Assembly (NCBI RefSeq): GCF_000340215.1
Contig: NW_006921536.1
Location: 2,581,016 to 2,645,015 of the forward strand
Reading direction: 5' to 3'
Length of the DNA: 64,000 bases
Origin: Pseudocercospora fijiensis CIRAD86
Taxonomy: Eukaryota > Ascomycota > Dothideomycetes > Mycosphaerellales > Mycosphaerellaceae
Shown here: piece after piece, positions 1 through 11,160 of the stretch
Layout of the letters: each line of letters starts with the position of its first letter
How positions within the stretch are numbered: the stretch's first letter is position 1
The notes under the pieces: model-generated
What the model saw: only the letters and a program-made list of their open reading frames with translations
What the model was told of the DNA's origin: nothing
Databases searched by the model: none
Made by a program: the position numbers and the translations under genes

Positions 1-365
1 CATTGTCGATAATGCTATAGCTGCTATATACTAGCTATACGTCGACGCTGAGGGCTTTACTAACCTAGACCTAGATATAGTAGATCTGACTAGTAGTCCC
101 TAAAGGCTCTTATAATAGCAATAGGTAATAGTAGCGGTTACAGCGATTAAGGATTAAATGAATCTAGCTTTTGTATTCGTTTGTAGTAATCTAACCTGCT
201 ATATCTACTATTTAGGCCTTCCTTACTAGCTTTATCTCTTAGGTGCTAGCTTTATCTTATAAGTGCGCTTGCCGCCGACAACGATAGCCCCGTTAACTAG
301 GCGGTTAGCGGCGAAGTAGTAGCGGTAGACTAGAGTACGTGCCTCGTCGGGGGTGCTTATAAAGT

Positions 366-632
366 CGAAGGGTTTGACTAGGCATACGATAATTGCTTAA
401 TAGCTAGCTACGAAGGGTTTGGCTAGGCGTACGATAATTGCTTAATAGCTAGCTAGGCTAGGCGTACGATAATTGCTTAATAGCTAGCTACGAAGGGTTT
501 AGCTAGGCGTACGATAATTGCTTAATAGCTAGCTAGGCTAGGCGTACGATAATTGCTTGATAGCTAGCTACGAAGGGTTTAGCTAGGCGTACGATAATAG
601 CTTAATAGCTAGCTAGGCTAGGCATACAATGC
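366..632. repeat. Minisatellite, about 7 copies of a 35/45-bp unit
   Basis: A core reading TAGGCGTACGATAATTGCTT followed by aatagctagcta recurs about seven times. Units alternate between a short form and a form carrying an extra cgaagggttt block, which gives a higher-order period of roughly 80 bp. Differences between copies are mostly single transitions. Confidence 0.85.
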
Positions 633-1159
633 CTCTAGTCGCTAGCAATTCTAGCCTTAGGCATTCGACTAGCAGTCGGCGGCTATTGCGTTAAAAGTGC
701 GATAATATATAGCCGTTATTATTGCCTTGCTATTGTAGCTAAATAGCGCAATCCTATTAGTAGAGGCAAACCTTACCTGCGATACGCTAATATAGATCTA
801 CGCTTCCTAGTTCAACTTCTTCTTCTTCTTCTTCTTCTATATATACTAACATACTAATACCTCTAGTAATACACTAGCTATCGGCTTCTAATAGTAACAG
901 TGTCGATACCTCTTTGTCGTATATAGGTAGCTCTACAGCGATTAATACTATTCCTTGCTAGTTCTACGGCTTGCTACCGACAGAGCCGCTTATCTAATAG
1001 TTGAGGTTCCTCGGCAGGTAGTTTGTTTAGTCCTTTCTCTTCGAGGTTTAGTCTCCGATAGGCTTTGCTAAGTAAGACGTTACGAGGCGACTCTCCTAGC
1101 GAGTAGGTTGTTTTCTATAGCTTTAGCGGGCGCCGACTACGCATTCAACCGAAAGAGTA

Positions 1160-1480
1160 TAGTTTTTGTTAGAATATCGCAGTGCAAACTATAGAGGTCT
1201 TAGATAGATTAGCGGAGGTAAAAACTCTTTAGTAAGGTACACCTATAATACGGCTAACGGTCTAACTCGGTAAAAACTCTTCAGTAAGGTACACCTTAAG
1301 TAGCGGCTCGATAGCGACTCTCCTACTAAGTAGGTTAATAGACTAAGTAGGTTAATAGGTTCGTAGCATTGCTATAGGCCTAACTCGGTAAAAACTCTTT
1401 AGTAAGGTATACCTTAAGTAGCGGCTAGGCCTAACTCGGTAAAAACTCTTTAGAGAGGTATACCTTAAGTAGCGGCTATA
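1160..1480. repeat. Interspersed repeats with core AACTCGGTAAAAACTCTT
   Basis: The segment 'ggtaaaaactcttYagtaaggtaYacctta' recurs about five times, with tails such as aagtagcggc and a short cgactctcctactaagtaggttaat stretch between copies. Spacing is irregular, so this is a decayed array, not a clean tandem repeat. Confidence 0.7.
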
Positions 1481-2282
1481 GGCTTCCTACGTTCGGATTC
1501 TTTATAGGATAATAGCTCTCGAGAACGCATCTAGTTAAGTCGGCGTAACGCCTTCGTTAGGACTGTTAGTTATAATAACCTTGGTCGTTGCGTAAGGGCC
1601 TCTAGTATACTCAAGCCCGAAGGCGCTTAGTCTTAGTCTTTACTGCTGCTATACGACTGCAGCCCTTTACGTATTAAAACTGCTATTCGACTATAGTGCG
1701 CCTCCCCTTCTAGCAAGCGCATTAAGACTATTATCCGACTATAGTACGCCTCCTCTTCTAGCAAGCGCACTAACATTGCTATACGACTATAACGCGCTCG
1801 ACAACCTTTTTTTTCGCGGTGTCTCTAACACTAAGGGCGCGGTTACACTCTATTGTTATCTAGGTACTAATAAGTATCGCTTTAGCGATCGCTATCGTGT
1901 TTCGCTTAATAAGTCCCTTCCTACACACCTCGCGTACTATAGTTAGTAATAGAATGCGTTAATTATTACGCATTGCGCGTAGTATATAGGCTATATATAA
2001 TGCTAGTATGCTTCGGAGTGTGTGCTTCTATAGCCGCTTAGTGCCGCTAGTTAATTAGATCCCCGGACGCTACTGTTCGTTTTCTCTGCCTTATATAGTA
2101 ACTAGTTATCGGAATAATCGTTCTAGGGAGAGTCTAAGCAATAGAGGGCGTTAACGTAAGAGGGCTGTCGTAGCTTCTCGAAGAGTGCTTGCGCTCGATA
2201 TATATTATCGCCCTACGTATCTATCCTTACCGTATATGTTATAGTACCTATAAGAGTATACGGTACAATAAGTATAGTACTA

Positions 2283-2375
2283 GTCTCGCTAGTCTCGCTA
2301 GTAACTTCTCGCTAGTAACTTCTCGCTAGTAACTTCTCGCTAGTCTCGCTAGTAACTTCTCGCTAGTATTAGTAA
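2283..2375. repeat. Short tandem repeat TCTCGCTAGTAACT
   Basis: A 14-bp unit, sometimes shortened to tctcgctag, is repeated about six times with no long interruption. Confidence 0.8.
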
Positions 2376-2742
2376 CTTCTCGGGTTTCGGAGGCGGTTCT
2401 TAGTGCCTAAGGCGGCCGTCGTTATCGTATTAGACACTTTTATTAGCGCTATTTGCTAGAAATGCGCTTAATCGACGTATCTCGCTGTATTAGTAATGTA
2501 CTATTATAAAAGTCGTGAAAGTCGTAAAAGTCGGGAAAGTCGGTATTATAAATGCGCGGAAGGAAGCAGCTATAACGTTTAATCCTACCAATTAAGCGCT
2601 CTGCTATACTAAATCCGGGGTCTTAGCGGGACTCGGCATCCTTATCGCTTCCTCGAATTTACGCTTCTCGCCTAGCTCTTATATACTATCGATATATACG
2701 ACTATCGACACCTACGACTATCTACAAACCCTCGTCGCAAAG

Positions 2743-2945
2743 AACATAATAGAAAAGCCTACTTAGCGAGCTTATAAGGACACGATAGAAGAGCCTACTT
2801 AGCGAGCTTACAAGGACATAATAGAAGAGCCTACTTAGCGAGCTTATAAGGACATAATAGAAGAGCCTGCTTAGCGAGCTTACGAGGACATAATAGAAGA
2901 GCCTGCTTAGCGAGCTTATAAGGACATAATAGAAGGGTAGTAAGG
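2743..2945. repeat. 36-bp tandem repeat, about 5 copies
   Basis: The string ttagcgagcttataagga followed by cataatagaagagcctac recurs with an exact 36-bp period at 2762, 2798, 2834, 2870 and 2906. Differences are transitions such as cttataag versus cttacaag. The last copy runs into a tail (gggtagtaaggaaggacc) that appears again with half a unit near 3193-3245, so a segment of roughly 290 bp is itself duplicated. Confidence 0.85.
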
Positions 2946-2988
2946 AAGGACCTTATTAAATGCTAATTCTAGCGCTAATTCTAGCGCT

Positions 2989-3130
2989 AGCTCTCGTAGA
3001 AGCAGCTTAACTAGGCATCCTACATTATATACCGGCTCTCGCAGAAGCAACTCAACTAGGCATCCTATATTATACGCTAGCTCTCGCAGAAGCAACTTAA
3101 CTAGGCATCCTATATTATACGCTAGCTCTT
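2989..3130. repeat. About 45-bp tandem repeat, 3 copies
   Basis: A unit beginning gctctcgcagaagcaactta and continuing actaggcatcctatattata occurs at about 2989, 3035 and 3079. The copies differ by transitions only. Confidence 0.8.
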
Positions 3131-3439
3131 ATAGTATATAACCTGCGATCGAGCGTAGTATTACGGCTTACTTTTCCGGGGATAGAACAAGGACTTAGCG
3201 AGCTTATAAGGATATAATAGAAGGGTAGTAAGGAAGGACCTTATTAAATACCAATTCTAGCGCTAATTTTAGTGCCAATTCTAGTGCCAATTCTAGTACT
3301 AATTCCAATACTATTTTACCGCTATTTCACCGCTATTTTACCGCTAATTATAGCGCTAATTCTAGCGCTAGCTCTCGCAGAATATTATATACTAAACATT
3401 AGCAAGTCTTCTGCATTATTACCTTCCTACTAGCTAGCC

Positions 3440-6433
3440 TTACGCCTACGCTCTCTCTCTCGAGCCGATAGTGTACGGCTACGGCCTAACCGACGGCTTA
3501 ATCTACTATTACTATCCCCTACTTAGCTGCCTCCTACTGCTTAGCGACGCGCAGTTTCCTCGTAATCTAGATCCTATATGCCTCTAGTGTTCTTTGCTGC
3601 TATCCTCTTGCGGGCCTCGATAGCAGAGCGGGCAGAGTTCTATGTATTCTTCTATAGCTACTTACGGCGCTATTGTTAGTTAGTAGGCCGATTAGCGATA
3701 GGTTAGCTTATCCGAGTTACGGCGGCAGCAGTAGCAGCAGTAGTAGTAGCAGCTTCTTCGGCCTTCTTCTTCTTCTCGGCATCTCTGTTTCTAACGAATA
3801 CATTATACTTAGCAAATACGCTAAAGATAATGCGATTCAGCTCTAGTAAGAGGTCTTCTTCTAGCTAGATCTCTCGAAGGTTATTAGCCTCCGCTTAATA
3901 CTAGGTATAGAACCCTATAGCCCGCTCCTAGATGTCCGCCTCTTTAATTGGGGTATCGTAGTCCTTACTAGATGTATAGGTTCGAAATGCATTCTCGGTC
4001 CGGCCGTACTTAGCACTAAAGACATTATACAGATCCTATAGAATAGGCTCGGGTACTAAGAAGGTCGATAGGATAACCCCGAAGAGGCGATTATCGTACT
4101 AGTCTAGAAAGATCTGTTCTACGATATTAGATACGAAGCTCTCGAGGAATAGGAGAGTATAGTGCTAGGTTAATCTAACATTAGGAGCTGTTAGTAGCTT
4201 TAGAACTACTAGAGCAGTATAGCCCTCCTAGACTAGTCGATCTAGCAGGTCTAGATTATACATACTATAGCAATCGGCAGTGCCTACTACGACCTTATTA
4301 ACACTGTACGTACACTCGTATTCGCTATATATCTCTAAGATTATATTACGAAAGTAGCGGCGATATTCTAGGTTCGGGTAGTAACGCGTATTCTATAACT
4401 ATAACTAGATATCTAGTATATTGTTACGCTAGCCTATCTCTTTAGTAGACTAGGACTTCTTAGTCGCGTTCTCGGCGATTGCTATTACGACAGCATTATA
4501 AAAGGGGTAGCTAGTAGTTCGAACAGGACGAGGCGGTATAGACACTGCTAGTAGATCGGTTATAACAGTATCCTCGTCTTCCTCGTCTCTATCCTAGCTA
4601 TACGCATCGAAGATAGACTTATCGACGTCGAATTCCTTACTAGGAACAGTAGTATGTCGCAGATTAGATAGTCGTACTAGAACATGATCCTATACTTAGT
4701 ATAGCCTAGCACTAGCGACACTAGCGACACTAGCGATACTAGTAATACTAGCGATACTAGCGACACTAGCGCTAGCTGCTATCGGGTCTCGTAGAACTAT
4801 CGAGCGGTAGTTAGAACCGTATAGTATACGCTTCTCTGTATTATTCAACTAATATAGTGCAAATATAACTGCTAATGCCTCTATACTAGGAATGCGAGCC
4901 GCACGACTAAACTTCTGCATTAGATCGTCGACATCCTTAGTAATTGGAAGCTTAATCTGGATTACTAAGCCGACATCTAGTACGTTAACGCTAGTAGAAG
5001 TCGCTAAAGTGCCGAATAGGATACAGATTTGAGACTTAGACTTCTTAAATTCCTTATACCGCTTGTCCTTATTAATATCGGCGATATACGCAGTATAGAA
5101 AGAGACAACGCCGAGTATACAGATAGTCCTATAGCTACTAGGTACTACCGGCTCTCTATCCTAGGTATACTTCCGAGAATGCTGCTTAGCCGGCGAGTCC
5201 TTATTAATGTTACTAGTTAAGAGTACAAGCTACTAGCATATCGTAACGCGAGCCTTATCGATCTGCTTGCGACTATCGATAAAGATAATAGTCTTCTAAA
5301 TATTCTATAGTACCGCTAAGCTATCGGCGTCTACTATATACTTAAGTACGAAGTATAGGTAATTGAAACCTGTTATCTAGCCCTAAGGCATCGTTTGCAA
5401 GATATACTTAGTGTCTAGGCGATCGATAGTACTCTAGACAACCTAGGTCTCGAATGCGCTATCGCCTTATATACGGAGGCCGTGCTAAAGTAGATACTTC
5501 TTAGTTTCCTTAGTTAATATTACAGAGCATACGAGAATAGTCGTATCCTATATTATAAGCTAGCGAAGGAGGTAAAGGACTCTATAATCTACGCGGAAGT
5601 CCTTCTACTTAAGATGCATATACGCTTTATCCTATACCTATAGGCTAAGGCGGTCGGCAATAGCACGTAGGACCTCCTAGAACTCGGTACTTATCGCTTA
5701 CTTAGGACTATAGATAATATACTAGTATCGGCCTTCTTTAATGTTAGTAAATATAGATAGATCCTTCTCCTTTGTTTAGGTAGTAATAATACAGACCTTA
5801 ATTAGATCCTGTTCTTCCTTATCTAACTAGCGGATAGCGGCTACTATATCCTCGCTCTACTTATTAGCGATACGTATAAGTAGTACGATCTGCAATATAA
5901 TAAAACTAGTAAGTATAGTATAGGCCTAGAAAATAATCGTTTTACTAGCGCTAGTACGAGCTAAAAGCAATATATCCTGTCTCCTAAAGATAATAGTATA
6001 GACGCAGTCGAGCTGTATCTTAGTCGGTTCTAGTAATAGCTCGCGATAAGGATGTATTAGCTTTAGTATACGCCGTAGACTATGCTCGACAATACGACGA
6101 TAGAATAGCATCGCCTATTAATTGCTACTAGTATCCTATATAAGTAGCTATACTTCCTCGAGGCTATACTCGTTTATATTAATATAGCGCTCCTCGAAGT
6201 AGGCTGTCTAGCTAGCCTTATTAGCCTCGTCTAGATTAGTAGGCATCTCTAGCTTACGCTCGACAGTCTATTAAGGCTCTATACGATTAATCGCTAGACG
6301 ACTAGGTAGGCGGACGAAGTATTAGTCGCCTTCCTTCTTACGCCGATTGCTAGTATCGTCGCCGATATCGAATCTGCCCTTCTTCGCCTTATTGCGATCG
6401 CGCTTTAAGAGGTTAGAGAGATCGTTCGGCATT
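3440..6433 (-). pseudogene. RIP-killed RecQ-like (telomere-linked type) DEAD/DEAH helicase
   Basis: Reading TAG and TAA as former Gln or Trp, the minus strand gives a nearly continuous helicase from an ATG at 6433 (MPNDLSNLLKRDRNKAKKGR) to about 3440. Motif I is near 5945-5960 and reads ARTSASKT in place of a GxGKT loop. Motif V/VI lies around 5040-4860: a DVGLVIQIKLP strand followed by QKFSRAARIPS, the equivalent of the RecQ QxxGRAGR arginine-finger region. The downstream part has an Ala/Ser run encoded by 9-bp repeats (4710-4770) and a Lys/Ala-rich tail with no domain I recognise. The frame shifts at least once between motifs I and V. RecQ-like helicases with long extra domains are common near fungal telomeres, so I compare it with the TLH group by inference. 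It cannot encode an enzyme now. Confidence 0.75.
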
Positions 6434-6444
6434 GCGGACGCCTA

Positions 6445-6552
6445 TCGCTCTATTAGTAGAAGTAGTATCGCTCTATTAGTAGAAGTAATGTCGCTCTATT
6501 AGTAGAAGTAGTATCGCTCTATTAGTAGAAGTAGTATCGCTCTATTAGTAGA
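6445..6552. repeat. 23-bp tandem repeat, about 4.7 copies
   Basis: The unit tcgctctattagtagaagta plus gta repeats at 6445, 6468, 6491, 6514 and 6537, an exact 23-bp period. It sits directly upstream of the first codon of the dead helicase, in its 5' flank. Confidence 0.9.
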
Positions 6553-7260
6553 CAGTCGGAACCTAGTAAACAGTAGCGTACGCGACTATACGAAGCGGCA
6601 ACAATCGCGGAGCCGTAGAATAGTAGGTCTCGGGCTCGAGTCTCGCTATCGCTATCGCTACGCAAAGCACTAGATACGACTCGGAGATACTTAATACTAG
6701 AATACTATAATAATAAGTAGCGCTTAAGGCTAAACAGGATCGCTAGTGTATTTAGAAGGTATCTAACAAGTTTTAGTATACTAGGTATACGTGTAGGTAT
6801 TAAGATATAGACGATTTAGCGATTTAGGCTGTTTTAGGAGTAGGTACCGATAGGCGGCGAGAACAAGTAAATAGTAGTAGATACCGGATAAGGCGATACT
6901 TAGAGGTGTTAGGGGAGTACTTTCTAAGGCTCCTCGTATAGGCAGTATATTCTAGAAGGGGTTTGTTATCTATCGCGATATAGGTGTTTATAGAACAAAC
7001 GCGAAGCCGAGAATATCCGTATAGTTAGAATAGACTATAGCCTTTATTTTTATAGTACTAAAATTTTGAAGTAGGCCAAATTCTACGTATATCTATAATA
7101 TAGAACCCCCTCTATATAAGTCTAGCGGCAGCTGCGATAGTTGTTGAGTTGTAAGCCTATCTAATATCTCTAAGGAGGTGTTGCAAGCAAGGAATCGCCC
7201 GATTAGTGCAGTTTGTCTTTAGGCGCTTCGCTAAGGCTCGCTCTTCCTTCTATACTATAC
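6553..7260. other. RIP-mutated DNA, nothing recognised; block edge near 7260
   Basis: The region is TpA-rich with stops in all frames. RIP character ends abruptly around 7255-7280, where CpA and TpG become common again. I see no TIR or LTR end at this border. Confidence 0.6.
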
Positions 7261-8077
7261 TACATTGAGAAGACCCGAGATCCGGTGCACGTAGAATATA
7301 AAGGAAGTTACGAGCACAAAGCGAAAATAGCCTGAGATAGAGGCAGGCCCACTTCCCTCTTCAATTTCTGCAATTGTCCACCTGCGAAACAGCATGCTTC
7401 GCACAATGCGCCTGGGATTTCAGCAGAGAGACCTCGAACGGCATCTGTGGTGTCGAAAAAGCTATGTGCACAAGGCAACAAGAGCATGAGCAAGAGAAAG
7501 TCACACCAGCATGGAGCGACGAACACGCGAGTGGGAGACGATATGAAAAGGACTGCCTTCCCGTGGGATGAAGCTGTTTGTGCTGGAGTGCAGTCTCGCG
7601 AATACAAGACCATATGAGTCTATGACAAGGACTACTGTTTGTGCTGGGAGTGTAGTCAGCAGAAGTCCGGTCTGCACAGCAATGTGCCGGCACAGCGTGC
7701 GCTTTCAAAGGCAGCCCTGAAGGACCACAGCAGGACCCATGTGCTTCACAGAAGGCTGAAGAGTCGGAGCAACCAATTGACGCTGCTGGCTCAAGAAGGA
7801 TGCGCAGGAGTTGTGCTTGTGGGGCAGCTGAATCTTCCAGAGCACAAGCGGACCTCACGGACTTCCTCAGTAGGAATCGGCATTTCTTCAACCATACAGT
7901 ATGCGTGCAAGATAGGAAACCACATACGCTAGCATCGATTCTATGGCATTTCTATATAAGTAGGTTCGTCCTCCGTTGCGATTTTCGCAGTCCCCAAACA
8001 CCTCATTCTTGATACGATTCCGCATTCTGCCTGCACACTTCAATACAACACAAAGAGAGAGAGAGAGAAGTAGCACG
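7261..8077. other. Unique DNA upstream of the glycosyltransferase gene
   Basis: Composition is normal and not RIP-mutated. Overlapping ORFs on both strands (up to 176 codons on the minus strand) have low-complexity, Cys/Ser-rich translations and no family resemblance, so I do not call them genes. A short imperfect duplication around tgtttgtgctggRagtg occurs near 7575 and 7637. The last 130 bp hold the promoter of the next gene. Confidence 0.5.
7953..7959 (+). promoter_or_regulatory. TATA box of the glycosyltransferase gene
   Basis: TATATAA lies 119 bp upstream of the chosen ATG at 8078. A long purine run of GA repeats (8052-8069) lies between it and the start codon and would fall in the 5' leader. 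Confidence 0.5.
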
Positions 8078-9304
8078 ATGGGCACCATGTCTAGACCGAA
8101 TGTCCAAATCCCTCCCGAGTTCGCCTCAGCACTCAAGGCCTTCTCACCAAAAGACGCCAGATCAGATGCAGAGATCCTCGCAACACTCACTCAACATGCG
8201 CCAGTGGCATCCGAAAAGAACATCTGGGCCTTCTGGGACAAAGGCATCGACAAAATGCCAGGCTGGTGTCAGCGCAACGTCTACGACTGGGTAAGAATCT
8301 GCGGAGATGGCAGCGACACCCCAGAACCATGGACAATCCGAGTACTAGACGCCATCCCATCGTCCCCAAATTACGCCCTAAACTTCGTCACCCCAGACCA
8401 AGTCCCCCAATCCTTCGTTCAAGGCGCAATGCAAGGCCCCTACACAGGCCCTCACTCCGCCGACTTCCTCCGCGGCGCACTCCTCTACAACCACGGCGGA
8501 GTCTTCATGGACGTAGGAAACATCCTCTTCCGGCACCTCGACCACATAGCCTGGAACACCCTCACCTCCTCCACCTCCCCCTACCGCATCGCAGTCCCCA
8601 TCATGTACGATCAAGTAATCTCCAACTCCTTCGTAATGTCCCGAAAACACGACCCTTTCATAAAAACCTGGCACGAACTATTCACACACTTCTGGAAAGG
8701 ACGTAAAGACCACAAGGGAATCATGACAGATCCCCTCCTCGCATTCGCCGCAAATTTGAATTTCGAAGACTCCCGACAAAGTGATTTTCATTGGGACTTC
8801 AACGTCGATCCCGCGACCGTTTTCGAATATATATCCCAAGTCCTGGCCTTCTTACGCCTCACCATGCTCAACTCTCCCCTCCCGGGCGGTGGAGAGACCT
8901 GTGCCGAATATTGGCAAACCCACATCTTCTGTTTCGATTCCTTACAAGAATGCTGGGGCGCGGAGAGCGTGATTGGGTTCAAAGGACAAGATTTTTACGA
9001 TGCGTTATCCACGCGTACGGATATTGATGTCGAAAGTGAGGAGTATCGGAAAGCTTCGAATTTGGTTTGGAGGCTTTTGGCCAAGTCTAGTATTCAGAAG
9101 ATTACGCATGGGAAGCATTTGACCGTGAGCAAACATTTGGGCGCTCTGTGGGATGAGAATGAGGGGAGGGATGTTGAGCCGGGGACGTTTGCGGAACTCT
9201 TGAGGTATGGGTGTACGCATTTCGAACAGACGCGGACTGAGATTGTGAGGATGGAAGCTGCGCCAGTCAAAGAGCTCATGGATAAAGGAGTGTTTGAGCC
9301 TTAG
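8078..9304 (+). CDS. Capsular polysaccharide synthesis-type glycosyltransferase
   Basis: A single-exon protein of 408 aa. I start at MGTMSRPNVQ (8078) because the longer frame back to 7976 runs through the TATA box and the GA-rich leader. Features of the Caps_synth / DXD sugar-transferase group (GT-A fold) are a first strand NIWAFWDKG (residues 48-56), the helix SADFLRG (127-133), and GGVFMDVG (140-147), the place where relatives carry the nucleotide-sugar and metal-binding aspartates. It probably transfers a sugar from a nucleotide donor; donor, acceptor and product cannot be read from the sequence. There is no signal peptide or clear membrane span, so a cytosolic or loosely bound location is possible. 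The 3' end is 98 bp from the convergent Cut12 gene. Confidence 0.85.
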   Translation: MGTMSRPNVQIPPEFASALKAFSPKDARSDAEILATLTQHAPVASEKNIWAFWDKGIDKMPGWCQRNVYDWVRICGDGSDTPEPWTIRVLDAIPSSPNYALNFVTPDQVPQSFVQGAMQGPYTGPHSADFLRGALLYNHGGVFMDVGNILFRHLDHIAWNTLTSSTSPYRIAVPIMYDQVISNSFVMSRKHDPFIKTWHELFTHFWKGRKDHKGIMTDPLLAFAANLNFEDSRQSDFHWDFNVDPATVFEYISQVLAFLRLTMLNSPLPGGGETCAEYWQTHIFCFDSLQECWGAESVIGFKGQDFYDALSTRTDIDVESEEYRKASNLVWRLLAKSSIQKITHGKHLTVSKHLGALWDENEGRDVEPGTFAELLRYGCTHFEQTRTEIVRMEAAPVKELMDKGVFEP

Positions 9305-9402
9305 ACATTAGAATGATACGTTGCGTTGCATTGTTGATTCTGTACAATTGGTACGCTACAGTCACTGATAAGTCGGGGTATCTCTAATGAAGGAATGAAA
9401 GT

Positions 9403-11160
9403 TCAAGAAGGTATTCTACCTTTCGCAGCTTGCTTCGCTCTCGCTCTTTCCGACGCTGTCATGCTATACGTTTTACCCTCCTTACTTTGAATGGCTCGAT
9501 TCTGTTCAGCGATATCTCCGCCTATGCCGGTCCATATAGCTGAAGGTTTCTGTGAAAGTCCGTCCCTTGACTTTGGTCTTGATGGCGAGACGTTCTCTTT
9601 GGTGTTGTTCGCGCCTTTCCGAGAAGATTTCAATTCTGTGGGAGAGACGTTAGTCTGCTGGGCGCCTGCGCTCGGGTCAAATGGGCTGGAAGGTGGGAAT
9701 TGACCAGATGCTTCTTCGAGCACAAATGGCTTGTCTAGCGATGGTAATGGTTTCGATAGATTTGGCGATCGGCGCATGGGAGAATCCATGGGTTTCTCTC
9801 GCAGGGGCGAAGGAGGTTGCATGCCCATCGACAGAGCAACGGATCGCGTGTCCGCCACGCTGTTGATGCTGAGCGACTGGAGAGGAGACGCACCTGTGCC
9901 GCTCGTCACGGCTCGGCTACTCTTTGGCGAAGGAGGTGCTGGAGCGACTTTCAGTGGATCAAGACTTGACGAAGGAGCCCATGTGTCATCCAGTCTTGTA
10001 TGAAGGTCCCGAGGCCTCGGCCTAGCACGAAACGTTCCTTCTACAGTCGCTGGCTTCGATGCATCCTTAGTGTTGTCCTTCGCGGGCACGGGTGGTGCCT
10101 TTGTCGGCTCTGGAGCTGGCACGAGTGTTGGGCGCGAATATGTGCTTCGCAGATCTTTCTGTTCTGGTTGGGATTCCTCGCTTTGGGACTTCGGTGGAGT
10201 CAGATCCATTCGCCTAAATGTCGAAGCAGTGGTGCCAAAGCCTCGTTTCAGTCGATCAAGCTCATCTTTGGCGTCTCTTTCGCGTTCTTGCGATGATCGA
10301 AGCATCTCCCGAAACTCCTTCAGCTGTCTTTCCAGCTCCATTGAACGTTTCTCAAGCCGATCGACCTTTTTGCGTTCCTGGTGCAATTCTTCTCTCAAAT
10401 CCATGTTTTCGTCCTCTTTCATTCGGGCGTAATTCTTCGCAGACTTCTGCTTCGTCACGAGCTTCTTAACCTCACGCGTGGTGTTTTCCCGATAGATATC
10501 ATATTCCTTCTTCCAGTACTTTCCAGCATCAGACTTTGGGTCTTCCAGGTCCTGGGTCAATTCCGCGTCTTCTTTTACCTTGTCTCTGCTCCCCAACTTG
10601 ACTCTCCGCTTCATAGATTCATCGCGTGCTTGTTCTAATGCCTCTGTCAATTTGCTGCGTTCTCTTGGCCTATCAGCCGCTTCCTCGACATTCTCAGCAT
10701 CAAATTTCGTCCATGGACTGGGAAATTTGCCAGGACAGTCATCAGGCAAGCCGCTCTTCAGCGGTCGCTTGTCTTCATTATCCATGACGTGGAGGCCAAA
10801 TGACACCGTTTTGCGTTTTCCGCCGGCAGTGCCCGGAGTCAACAAGATTCCCTTAGTAGGAGAAGGAAGTGGCTCCGACGCGACTGCTTCTTCGTATTTC
10901 GCCAATGTGGCAGCATCGTTTTGGCTCTTCGGCCGCATCATACGCGGACGCGTGTGATTTGTCGATCGCGCATTGTTTTCGGTGTTCGAGTGTCGCCGCG
11001 GCTGTCTCTGCTGTGTTGACGGCGTTCCAAAGATAGCATGTTTGAAGGCGCGTACTGCGAAGACCGGCGCAGGTGTCTCGGGAGCTTCGATATATCCTGT
11101 GGTGTCTGGATCTTGGTTGTTGTTGTCGTGCGGCTTCTGGCCAGCCAGCCAATGGAGCAT
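9403..11160 (-). CDS. cut12: Cut12-like spindle pole body-associated protein
   Basis: A 585-aa protein. I choose the ATG at 11160 (MLHWLAGQKP) because fungal Cut12 relatives begin with a short ML-x-W segment; the frame opens upstream to 11268. The segment ETPAPVFAVRAFKHAIFGTP (residues 28-47) is the family's N-terminal signature. Residues 108-122 contain KTVSF, an RVxF-type protein phosphatase 1 docking motif; fission yeast Cut12 recruits PP1. A long charged coiled coil covers roughly 162-308, and the rest is a Ser/Pro-rich disordered tail with many SP and TP sites. By homology it acts at the spindle pole body at mitotic entry, linking the pole to Cdc25/Polo and PP1 control. No frame break is seen. 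The 5' end faces the divergent gene at 11991. Confidence 0.85.
   Translation of the reverse strand: MLHWLAGQKPHDNNNQDPDTTGYIEAPETPAPVFAVRAFKHAIFGTPSTQQRQPRRHSNTENNARSTNHTRPRMMRPKSQNDAATLAKYEEAVASEPLPSPTKGILLTPGTAGGKRKTVSFGLHVMDNEDKRPLKSGLPDDCPGKFPSPWTKFDAENVEEAADRPRERSKLTEALEQARDESMKRRVKLGSRDKVKEDAELTQDLEDPKSDAGKYWKKEYDIYRENTTREVKKLVTKQKSAKNYARMKEDENMDLREELHQERKKVDRLEKRSMELERQLKEFREMLRSSQERERDAKDELDRLKRGFGTTASTFRRMDLTPPKSQSEESQPEQKDLRSTYSRPTLVPAPEPTKAPPVPAKDNTKDASKPATVEGTFRARPRPRDLHTRLDDTWAPSSSLDPLKVAPAPPSPKSSRAVTSGTGASPLQSLSINSVADTRSVALSMGMQPPSPLREKPMDSPMRRSPNLSKPLPSLDKPFVLEEASGQFPPSSPFDPSAGAQQTNVSPTELKSSRKGANNTKENVSPSRPKSRDGLSQKPSAIWTGIGGDIAEQNRAIQSKEGKTYSMTASERARAKQAAKGRIPS

Larger units (their letters stand above)
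1..3439. other. RIP-mutated, repeat-rich DNA with no recognisable gene
   Basis: CpA and TpG are strongly depleted and TpA is in excess, so all six frames are full of TAG and TAA. I could not recover a protein family even when reading TAG as former Gln or Trp. The stretch is dominated by several minisatellite arrays, listed separately. It lies downstream of the dead helicase on the minus strand. Confidence 0.7.

Noticed and set aside
2555..2635. tRNA-like string on the minus strand (box-A/B-like tagcagagcgcttaattggtag)
   Set aside because: No consistent cloverleaf or acceptor stem could be drawn and the region is RIP-mutated; at best a decayed tRNA-derived repeat.
2743..3130. CRISPR-like array (regular 36-bp and 45-bp repeats)
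   Set aside because: These are direct tandem repeats without unique spacers, in a fungal genome.
7308..7932. Overlapping ORFs of up to 176 codons on both strands
   Set aside because: Low-complexity, Cys/Ser-rich translations with no family resemblance, no clear promoter and several starting at non-ATG codons.
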